This document shows, one piece after another, positions 1-5,270 of a DNA stretch of 5,270 bases. A program made the translations under genes and the position numbers. The notes under the pieces are model-generated. The model did no database searches and was not told the DNA's origin. It worked only from the letters and a program-made list of their open reading frames with translations. The first letter of the stretch is position 1; each line of letters opens with the position of its first letter. This DNA comes from Eubacterium sp. (lineage in GTDB: Bacteria > Bacillota > Clostridia > Lachnospirales > Lachnospiraceae): NCBI GenBank assembly GCA_020844525.1, contig JAJGAH010000205.1, positions 1 to 5,270 of the forward strand, given 5' to 3'.

Positions 1-1
1 T

Positions 2-661
2 GCCCTGTCCGGCGGCCCGGCAAAGCTGGGAAATTATTCCTTTAATGTAGGACTTGCGATTCCATACTTTGCAGTCCTGATTATGGCCCTGCTTGGAACC
101 AATGTGTTTGTCGTTCTGGGTGTCGGCATCATCCTGTTTCTCATGATGGGCGGATTGTGCGGAAGCCTGAACTTTGTGAGCGCCTTCACATCCATGGGAA
201 CCGGGACTACCGGTATGTTTGAGACCATGATCGTGACGATTCTGGTTGCGTCCATCAGCGCACTGATGGAGGAATACGGCGGTTTTGAGGCGATTCTGGC
301 TTTTATCCGTAAGTTTTCTCACACCAGGCGCGGCGGTATGCTCGGCATTGCCTTCCTGACTGCACTGATGGACATTGCCACAGCGAACAATACCGTTGCC
401 ATCGTCGTTGCCGCACCCATTGCCAGAACGGTCAGCAAGGAGTACCAGATCCCGCCGCAGAAAACTGCTTCGCTTCTGGATACCTGCTCCTGTATCTTTC
501 AGGGGATCATCCCCTATGGAGCACAGCTGCTGATTGCGGCAAAGCTGAGCGGGGTGGCCAGTGTAAGCATTATTCCCTGGCTGTTCTATCCGTTTCTGAT
601 GCTGATTTTCGTTCTTTTGTCTATTCTGATTGATGGACGAAAGGTACATACATTTTCCTGA
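2..661 (+). CDS. NhaC-family Na+/H+ antiporter, C-terminal part
   Basis: This is the last 219 residues of an integral membrane cation/proton antiporter of the NhaC family, which exchanges Na+ for H+ or, in some members, organic acids. The start is upstream of the window and the frame ends at TGA 659-661. Hydrophobic segments follow one another: the region around IPYFAVLIMALLG and VFVVLGVGIILFLMMGG, then MIVTILVASISALM, then a stretch from GMLGIAFLTALMDIA, and a final helix near IIPWLFYPFLMLIFVLL. Typical NhaC signatures are visible: the EEYGGFEAIL segment, TANNTVAIVVAAPIA followed by a charged loop, and ASLLDTCSCIFQGIIPYGAQLL. The C-terminus is short and basic (DGRKVHTFS), a normal end for the family. 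Family assignment is firm. The transported ion and substrate cannot be read from the sequence; a malate/lactate exchanger of the same family is possible. The gene converges on its neighbour at 764. Confidence 0.92.
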   Translation, partial: ALSGGPAKLGNYSFNVGLAIPYFAVLIMALLGTNVFVVLGVGIILFLMMGGLCGSLNFVSAFTSMGTGTTGMFETMIVTILVASISALMEEYGGFEAILAFIRKFSHTRRGGMLGIAFLTALMDIATANNTVAIVVAAPIARTVSKEYQIPPQKTASLLDTCSCIFQGIIPYGAQLLIAAKLSGVASVSIIPWLFYPFLMLIFVLLSILIDGRKVHTFS

Positions 662-681
662 AGCAAATCTCAATTAAAGAA

Positions 682-708
682 CACCCGATGATGGAATATC
701 ACCGGGTG
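682..708 (-). terminator. Intrinsic terminator of the 764-1450 gene
   Basis: The arms CACCCG (682-687) and CGGGTG (703-708) pair, and the inner TGAT (689-692) pairs with ATCA (698-701) around a five-base loop. Between them, A688 faces C702, a mismatch in plus-strand RNA. In minus-strand RNA the same position is a G-U wobble, so the stem is an unbroken 11 bp. On the minus strand the hairpin is followed at once by a T-rich stretch (TTCTTTAATT), whereas the plus side has no T-run. It therefore most likely ends minus-strand transcription, about 55 nt after the TAA at 764-766. It could weakly stop the convergent antiporter transcript as well. Confidence 0.75.
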
Positions 709-763
709 ACCGAGGAAAATCTAATTGTGACACTTACATACACACATAGGTGGCAGGTTCCGC

Positions 764-1450
764 TTAAAAAAGATTTTTGAGAAACTGCACCGCATTGCTG
801 CGATTTTCTGTCGTTGCGATAATTCCGGCAACCATTTCGCTGTCGGAATATCCTGCACTTGCATTCCACTTTGAGGAATTGCTGAGGCTGATACCGTAGT
901 TCTGTCTGCTTCCCTTACCGGTTCCATCTATGGAATCGTCATCCGACTCCTGATAACCGGCCGCTGCAATCAGATTGTCTGCCAGCGCGTTCTGATCCTC
1001 CGATGAAAGTACATCATCGAGGTTCAGGAAATATCCATTCGCAGCAAAGGACTCAAACAGCTCCCTGGGGCAGATGATTACATCAATTGCCTGGTTAAAG
1101 GAAAGAACACTCGCAATTGCTGTATCCTGTGAATTGGAGGAATCCAGCCCGCTACGGATCAGGATCCGGTCGCTTTCTTCTGTTCCCAGGACCTCTGCCG
1201 TCTGTTCTGTCAATGTGTCTGTCGCACCCTTGTCCAGGGTCTGATCATAGACATAAACCGTGAGAATATTTCCTGGCTGCGGCCGCACAAAATTCCAGAT
1301 CAGAAAAGCCGCCAGTATACAGATGCCAGCGATGATCAGCGTTTTCAGGAGATAGTAATCCTTAATATAACCGAGCTTCTGGCGAAGTGTCATGGATCTG
1401 AACAGCTTTTTGTTTTCTTCCTTCTGTCTTCTGTTCTCTTCACCTTCCAC
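764..1450 (-). CDS. Single-pass membrane protein with solute-binding-like outer domain
   Basis: This encodes about 228 residues from a GTG start and ends at TAA 764-766. It has a charged N-terminal tail, then KLGYIKDYYLLK directly before one hydrophobic helix (about residues 37-55, LIIAGICILAAFLIWNF), then an ectodomain of about 170 residues. The 'KxxYIxDYY' motif just before a single helix recurs in uncharacterised Bacillota membrane proteins. The ectodomain resembles part of an extracellular solute-binding fold: AIDVIICPRELFESFAANGYFLNLDDVL, and near the end YGISLSNSS, then EMVAGIIATTENRSNAVQFLKNLF. There is no lipobox and no cleavable signal peptide, so it is probably anchored with its C-terminus outside. 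An acidic stretch (ESDDDSIDGTGKG) lies before the last part. No transporter gene adjoins it; it seems to be a single-gene unit with its own leader and terminator. Function is unknown. An ATG six codons upstream (1468) lacks a ribosome binding site. Confidence 0.82.
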   Translation of the reverse strand: MEGEENRRQKEENKKLFRSMTLRQKLGYIKDYYLLKTLIIAGICILAAFLIWNFVRPQPGNILTVYVYDQTLDKGATDTLTEQTAEVLGTEESDRILIRSGLDSSNSQDTAIASVLSFNQAIDVIICPRELFESFAANGYFLNLDDVLSSEDQNALADNLIAAAGYQESDDDSIDGTGKGSRQNYGISLSNSSKWNASAGYSDSEMVAGIIATTENRSNAVQFLKNLF

Positions 1451-1456
1451 CGCAGT

Positions 1457-1462
1457 CCTCCA
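1457..1462 (-). promoter_or_regulatory. Ribosome binding site that fixes a GTG start at 1450
   Basis: On the minus strand TGGAGG (1462-1457) lies six bases before GTG (1450-1448). It is a near-ideal Shine-Dalgarno match at normal spacing. It falls inside the reading frame counted from the ATG at 1468, which has only AT-rich sequence before it, and so argues for the GTG start. A later ATG (codon MTLRQ) has a purine-rich run, but it lies too far away. Confidence 0.7.
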
Positions 1463-1564
1463 GGGCATTCTGTCATAGATTATGCATAAAACAAGTATCC
1501 ATACTCAGCAGGTACGTACCAATCTATTCTGCCGTTGATATTCTGAGCATACTGATCGCTACGC

Positions 1565-1657
1565 TCTGTAAATGGAAATCTGCAAATATCGATCAATATT
1601 TTTACAGATAGTATATCACAGAAGATGGATCCCGTCTTGATTTTCGACTTTACAGAT
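1565..1657. repeat. TTTACAGA repeats in the leader region
   Basis: TTTACAGAT occurs twice in the same orientation (1601-1609 and 1649-1657), and its exact inverse TCTGTAAA lies at 1565-1572. The 1565 and 1601 copies form a perfect 8-bp inverted repeat with a 28-base gap. A nested inverted repeat also uses the middle copy: ATCTG 1578-1582 with CAGAT 1605-1609, and AAATAT 1584-1589 with ATATTT 1596-1601. The copy at 1649 overlaps the stop codon of the upstream minus-strand gene. These could be regulator-binding half-sites or an AT-rich RNA hairpin ending the upstream transcript. In AT-rich intergenic DNA some of this may be chance. Confidence 0.35.
1610..1618 (-). promoter_or_regulatory. Possible extended -10 promoter of the 764-1450 gene
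   Basis: On the minus strand TGATATACT (1618-1610) reads as an extended -10 (TG-N-TATACT). No good -35 is present; at 17 bases upstream only a weak GAC core is found. Transcription would begin near 1603 and leave a leader of about 150 nt before the GTG at 1450. A TTTACAGAT-type repeat lies immediately downstream, where a repressor could block it. This is a sequence match only. Confidence 0.3.
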
Positions 1658-3500
1658 TCGCCGCGCCGATCATGCCCGCCTGGCTTCCAAGCTCTGCAAC
1701 TGTAATTTCTGGCAGCGTACCACTGGCACCTCCGAATGAATCGGAAGTGATCATCTCCCGGAGTGGCTCGAGCATATCCGAGGCAAAGGCGGATATCGCG
1801 CCTCCCAGGACAATGAGCTGCGGGCGGAACATATTGACTATGTTCACAATGCCGGTGCCGAGCATCTGCTCGTACTGCTCAACGACCTCCTGCATTGCGA
1901 CGTCTCCATTTTCAGCCCGTTCGAATATATCTCCTAATGCTATTTTCTCTCCGGAAGCCTGCTCCGCCGCTTTCAAAAGGGCCGGAACAGATGCATATGC
2001 CTCGAGGCATCCCTTTCTTCCACAGGTGCAGGGCTGTCCGTTTACACGGATTACCTGATGGCCGACCTCGCTGCCACCCATAACACCGCCTTCGAATATG
2101 TGCCCGTTCAGGATAATGCCACCGCCGACACCGTTGCCAAGGGTGAACATAACAACATCGCTGAAATCCTTACCTGCTCCGGCAACTGCTTCACCCATTG
2201 CCGCACAGTCGGCATCATTGGCGATGCGCACCGGGCATGGAATAACCTTGCCAAGCTCCTTCACGAGTGCGACATTCTCCCAGCGGATATTGTTTGAGTA
2301 GATGACCTTACCGGCTCTCCGGTCAATGGTGCCAGGAACACCGACACCAACACCGATGCACTGATCGAGCGGCACCTTCTGTTCCTTCAGAAGATTTAGT
2401 GTCTGTTGTGCGACCTCATCGATGATCTCCTGTGCCGGTCGTTTCGGCTCTGTCGGGAAGGACTGTGATGCGATCAGTTCGTTCTGATCATTTACAAGAC
2501 CGATCTGGGGCTCGGAGCTGCCAATGGTTATACCGACACGTACCGGATTTGCCTTTTCCCGGATCGTTGTGAGAAGGGCATCACAGGTCCCCTCGATCTG
2601 CCAGTCACCGCTGCCGGCGGAAAGGAAGAAGCTGTCGCCTTTTTTGTAATCCAGCTTCTCTCCCTGGCATGTGATCGTGCCCTTGCCGTCCAGAATCAGG
2701 ATGCTGAGAAAGGATGTGTCTGTCACCGTTCCCTGTGTGCGGTACGTAAGGTTGCCGTCAAGATTCAGTTTATCAACTGTGAAATAGTCGCAGTCAGCGA
2801 CGTGCGGATAGCTCGATCCTCTCCGTACGATCGGGACACGGTTTGTAACTGCGAGCGCCTTTTCGATGTGAAGGTCTCTCTTCTTTCCGTCCTTGCCGAC
2901 ACGGCCGTAATCATATACGCGGTAGGTGACATTGGAATTCTGCTGGATTTCGGCAATGAGAATCCCTTTTCCGATCGCATGGAGCGTTCCAGATTCAATA
3001 AACAGTGCGTCACCTTTTTTGACGGGAACTGCGTTCAGAACCTCAAGAAGCGTGTCGTCCTTGATGCGCTGTGCGAATTCCTCCTTTGAGATTTCTCTTT
3101 TGAAACCATAGTACAGGAAGGCGCCCGGTTCCGCATCCATGACATACCACATCTCTGTCTTTCCATACTGTCCCTCGTGCTGCAGGGCAAAGCTGTTGCC
3201 CGGATGGACCTGTACGGAGAGATTTTCCTTCGCGTCAATAAACTTTGTCAGAATCGGGAAGTCGCGGAACCTTCTGCAATGCGTTCCAAGAACCTGCTGC
3301 CCTTCCCCCTTAATATATTCCCGCAGGGTTTTTCCAGCATAAGGACCGTTTACAACTGTAGACGGCCCGTCCGGGTGGCAGGACAGGACCCAGGCCTCTG
3401 CACATACATCTCCGTCATAATCGACGCCGAATTCATCGACAAGTCTGTGGCCGCCCCAGAGGTAATCCTTGCATGACGGCTTTAATTTTAAGATGCTCAT
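1650..3500 (-). CDS. manA: Fused mannose-6-phosphate isomerase / ROK sugar kinase
   Basis: One 616-residue cytosolic protein joins two enzymes. Residues 1-315 are a full-length class I phosphomannose isomerase, interconverting mannose-6-phosphate and fructose-6-phosphate. Its zinc ligands are visible as Q97 and H99 (SVQVHPG), E116 (GKTEMWYV) and H174 (SGTLHAIG), and the active-site Arg lies in YRVYDYGR (193-200). After only a few linking residues, 320-616 form a nearly complete ROK kinase. It has the catalytic Asp429 in ANDADCAAMGE, a glycine-rich TLGNGVGGG (453-461), the sugar-binding and zinc segment SEVGH (H481) and CTCGRKGC (C491, C493, C498). The usual phosphate loop DxGGT is replaced by TIGSS (325-329). 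A mannokinase or hexokinase role feeding the isomerase is the natural inference, but glucose or fructose could be the substrate. The start is well set: GGAGGA at 3510-3505, five to six bases before ATG 3500. It follows the alpha-galactosidase gene by 93 nt in the same direction. Confidence 0.94.
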   Translation of the reverse strand: MSILKLKPSCKDYLWGGHRLVDEFGVDYDGDVCAEAWVLSCHPDGPSTVVNGPYAGKTLREYIKGEGQQVLGTHCRRFRDFPILTKFIDAKENLSVQVHPGNSFALQHEGQYGKTEMWYVMDAEPGAFLYYGFKREISKEEFAQRIKDDTLLEVLNAVPVKKGDALFIESGTLHAIGKGILIAEIQQNSNVTYRVYDYGRVGKDGKKRDLHIEKALAVTNRVPIVRRGSSYPHVADCDYFTVDKLNLDGNLTYRTQGTVTDTSFLSILILDGKGTITCQGEKLDYKKGDSFFLSAGSGDWQIEGTCDALLTTIREKANPVRVGITIGSSEPQIGLVNDQNELIASQSFPTEPKRPAQEIIDEVAQQTLNLLKEQKVPLDQCIGVGVGVPGTIDRRAGKVIYSNNIRWENVALVKELGKVIPCPVRIANDADCAAMGEAVAGAGKDFSDVVMFTLGNGVGGGIILNGHIFEGGVMGGSEVGHQVIRVNGQPCTCGRKGCLEAYASVPALLKAAEQASGEKIALGDIFERAENGDVAMQEVVEQYEQMLGTGIVNIVNMFRPQLIVLGGAISAFASDMLEPLREMITSDSFGGASGTLPEITVAELGSQAGMIGAANL

Positions 3501-3593
3501 GTTTTCCTCCGATGTTCATTTCTTGATAATGCTGTAAATATGGTCTATTGATCTGCCCTTCACGAGGCATGATGCGATACTGGAAAAAAGTGA

Positions 3594-4274
3594 TTACATT
3601 TTCTGTTCCCGAATCCGGAGCATGACCGCACCAAAGTCCATCTCCGGGCGCTGCAGAAGAATGCCTGCATGCATTAGCGTATCCCCGAAAAATGTCCCAA
3701 AGTTCTTCTCTTTGAGATTCTCTCCTGTGATGTCCTCGATCAGAATTGTGTACCTTCTGTCCAGGTCAAGACCCTTCAGGCAGATCCTGCGGCTTTTTGC
3801 GTTTGGAACATAAAGTCCCTGTACATACAGGAAGAAGCCCTCCTTCTTATCTTTTGAAATAACACAGATCCCGTCCCACTCGCGGTTTTTACGGAAAGAA
3901 GCAATCCGGTAGAAATCACCCTGCTGGATGAGAGGGCGAACCTTCTTGTACAATGTGATCTGTGCCGGTATTGTGCGTTTCTCCTCATCCGGGATTTTCG
4001 TGATATCCAGTTCATAACCGAAGGTTCCGGTCATTGCCATCAGCGCACGCGTAGCAAACGGCACAGTACGCTTGGAAATGTCATTCGGCGACTTGCATAC
4101 ATGGGCGCCCATTGTCGAAAGGGGATAGAGAAGCTCTGTTCCCTCTTCAATGCTAAGACGCTCGATCGGGTCCATGTCGTCCGAGCACCAGATCTGCGGA
4201 CTGTAATAGAGCATGCCCGGATCAAAGCGTGCGCCGCCGGACGAGCAGTTCTCTATTAAAAGCTCTGGAAACCC
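3594..4274 (-). pseudogene. GH36 alpha-galactosidase, 3' part, out of frame
   Basis: This is the C-terminal part of the same alpha-galactosidase gene, in a different frame from the upstream part. Family homology begins at GFPELLIENCSSGG (from about 4274) and runs to TAA 3594-3596. It contains RFDPGMLYYSPQIW and then CSDDMD, the segment that carries the general acid/base Asp of GH36. Next come RLSIEEGTELLYPLSTMGAHV, GTFGYELDITKIP, and the C-terminal beta domain, ending in PEMDFGAVMLRIREQKM. Length and motifs from the junction onward look complete. The open frame runs back to a GTG at 4340, but residues before about 4274 are not family-like and that GTG has no ribosome binding site, so this part is unlikely to be translated as a gene of its own. 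It lacks the nucleophile. The gene stops 93 nt before the isomerase/kinase start. Confidence 0.88.
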
Positions 4275-4293
4275 GCTGCCTGCTGATCTGCTG
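4272..4293 (-). other. Deletion/frameshift junction in a CAG-rich tract
   Basis: Family-like reading ends at LPADQQ (4280) in one frame and resumes at FPELL (4271) in another, leaving only eight bases (4272-4279) between them. GH36 relatives carry about 20 residues here, of the 'HRYVLGLYxLLExLT' type. Measured from the nucleophile codon to the first Asp of SDDMD the distance is 155 nt. A 70-residue spacing, as in Geobacillus AgaA (Asp478 and Asp548, from memory), would need 210 nt, so about 55 nt appear to be missing. The junction lies beside five CAG triplets on the minus strand (4293-4276), a slippage-prone context. Confidence 0.75.
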
Positions 4294-4591
4294 GAAGGTA
4301 TGAGCTTCCCACATCCGTCAAAGGGCGGTTCATGTCCCACTTCAGATAGGAAATGTCATATTTTCGCAGAAGCGATGCGATCGCATCAAAAATAAAGTCT
4401 GTGACCGCAGGATTGGAGTAATCGAGCACCCACTGGTCACGGCAAAGACCAGGCTCTCTTCCCTTCAGGTGAAGGACCCAGTCGCTGTGTTTCCGGAAGA
4501 GCTCGAAATCTCTGGAGATCATCTCCGGCTCAAACCAGAGGCCGAACTTCATGTGTCGTGCTGCGAGCGCTGCGATCAGGGAACGCATGCC

Positions 4592-4705
4592 GTCCGTTTC
4601 TTCTGGACCTGTCCCATTTATTTCACTTCTCTCGTTTGCGGGGTCGTCTGCCGGATTATTACCGGCTCCGCGTTCCTTACTATTTACTGTGGCACGCTCA
4701 TGGAC
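4592..4705 (-). other. In-frame insertion of about 38 residues in the GH36 catalytic domain
   Basis: Between LGDWTVNEKKIHP and GMRSLIAALAARHMKFGLW lies a hydrophilic stretch, beginning near VHERATVNSKERG and ending near GTGPEETD. Usual GH36 proteins have only a few residues here ('NEEKLPNGLKxL'). The extra part is rich in N, E, D, G and P and is probably disordered. At the DNA level it contains a small inverted repeat, GCCGG 4650-4654 with CCGGC 4662-4666. No target-site duplication was recognised. Its borders are accurate only to a few codons. Confidence 0.6.
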
Positions 4706-5270
4706 AGGATGAATCTTCTTCTCATTGACCGTCCAGTCTCCCAGTCCCGACGACGGCTGGTCACGGTGCGTCCCAAACCACCCGTCATCACATACCAGCA
4801 TGTTGATTCCGAGACGTGATGCTTCGTCAGCGATGCTGACCAGTTTGTCAGAGTCGAAGTCAAAATAGGTAGCTTCCCAGTTGTTGATCAGGATCGGGCG
4901 CTCACGATACTGCCACGGACTCCGGATCAGATGGTTTCTGTAAAAGTCATGGAGTACTCTCGACATACCGCCAAGTCCCGTGTCTGAGTAAACAAGAACT
5001 GCCTCCGGTGTCTGGAAATCCTGTCCCGGCTCCAGTTTCCATTCAAATGTCTCCGGATGAATACCCATGACCATACGGATCTGATCAAATGGATCCTTCT
5101 GTACCTTTGCAAGAAAATTGCCGGAATATACAAAATGCATGCCATAGATCTCGCCACAGTCCTCATCACAGTTGTCAGATAATATTGCGATAAATGGCTG
5201 AGAGCTGTGCCCGCACTCGCCGCGGAGCGCCTCTGCAGAGACAGAGCCGTAGCCGATCTCCTGGGTGCTG

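Larger units (their letters stand above)
4256..5269 (-). pseudogene. GH36 alpha-galactosidase, 5' part, frameshifted
   Basis: This is the main part of a glycoside hydrolase family 36 alpha-galactosidase, which releases terminal alpha-galactose from raffinose-type sugars or galactomannan side chains. The frame is open to the right edge, so the N-terminus lies outside; the ATG at 5140 is internal, since family-like residues (CGHSSQPFIAIL, DCGEIYGMHFVYSGNF) precede it. Landmarks in order are GIHPETFEWKLEPGQDFQTPEAVLVYS, GGMSRVLHDFYRNHL, RPILINNWEATYFDFD, CDDGWFG, LGDW, MKFGLWFEPEMIS, and the nucleophile Asp in YLKWDMNRP (codon 4336-4334). Reading continues to YLPADQQ (to 4280), then leaves the family pattern and stops at TAA 4258-4256. 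An extra stretch of about 38 residues sits after LGDW. No signal peptide region is visible. It cannot be active alone because the acid/base Asp is encoded downstream in another frame. An assembly error is the main alternative. Confidence 0.9.

Noticed and set aside
1448..1468. ATG at 1468 as start of the membrane protein
   Set aside because: It has no ribosome binding site, whereas a GGAGG lies six bases before the GTG at 1450.
1622..1638. Hairpin AAGATGG/CCGTCTT as a terminator for the isomerase/kinase gene
   Set aside because: The stem is continuous only in plus-strand RNA, because the minus-strand version has a C-A mismatch, and no T-run follows on the minus strand.
3177..3476. Plus-strand open frame of 99 codons opposite the isomerase domain
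   Set aside because: The opposite strand carries clear zinc-site motifs of the isomerase. The plus-strand product has no family character.
3501..3593. Promoter or catabolite-control site between the GH36 gene and the isomerase/kinase gene
   Set aside because: I found no paired -35/-10 at proper spacing and no cre-like palindrome, only the ribosome binding site at 3505-3510.
4256..4340. Programmed ribosomal frameshift joining the two GH36 frames
   Set aside because: No slippery heptamer with a downstream structure was seen, and about 18-20 family residues are missing as well, so recoding would not give a complete enzyme.
4469..4819. Plus-strand open frame of 116 codons opposite the alpha-galactosidase gene
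   Set aside because: It is antisense to well-conserved GH36 sequence, shows no recognisable domain and has no convincing ribosome binding site. It is best seen as a shadow.
4338..5140. Separate starts for the GH36 pieces at the ATG 5140 and the GTG 4340
   Set aside because: Family-like sequence continues upstream of 5140 to the window edge. The GTG at 4340 lies inside the KWDMNR codons of the other frame and has no ribosome binding site.

Overview
The window looks like an ordinary chromosomal segment of a Gram-positive anaerobe of the Bacillota (Clostridia or Erysipelotrichia type). The grounds are the protein families: an NhaC-type antiporter, a one-helix 'YIxDYY' membrane protein, a short class I phosphomannose isomerase and a GH36 alpha-galactosidase. 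Strong GGAGG ribosome binding sites fit this. Base composition is roughly balanced. I see no phage, insertion sequence, CRISPR array, tRNA or rRNA, and I cannot name a genus.

Layout. Positions 2-661 (+) hold the C-terminal 219 residues of an NhaC-family Na+/H+ antiporter whose start lies before the window. A minus-strand intrinsic terminator (about 682-708) sits in the convergent gap. Positions 764-1450 (-) encode a membrane-anchored protein with an extracytoplasmic, solute-binding-like domain; its start is best placed at a GTG with a strong ribosome binding site. The gap 1451-1649 holds that gene's leader, with a possible extended -10 and a family of TTTACAGA repeats. Positions 1650-3500 (-) encode one 616-residue polypeptide that joins mannose-6-phosphate isomerase to a ROK-family sugar kinase. 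From 3594 to the right edge (-) lies a GH36 alpha-galactosidase gene, open at its 5' end and broken near 4272-4279 by a frame change together with the apparent loss of about 55 nt.

How the genes fit together. The alpha-galactosidase and the isomerase/kinase lie in the same direction 93 nt apart and may be cotranscribed. A working galactosidase would remove galactose from alpha-galactosides such as galactomannan or raffinose-type sugars. A kinase plus phosphomannose isomerase would carry mannose to fructose-6-phosphate. This suggests use of mannose- and galactose-containing glycans, which is inference.

Two things weaken the simple picture. The galactosidase is split between its two catalytic aspartates. 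The ROK half keeps its catalytic Asp and zinc site but has a degenerate N-terminal phosphate-binding loop. The most interesting items are the fused isomerase-kinase with its odd nucleotide site, and the decayed and insertion-bearing GH36 gene beside it. I did not find a clearly new multi-gene system.
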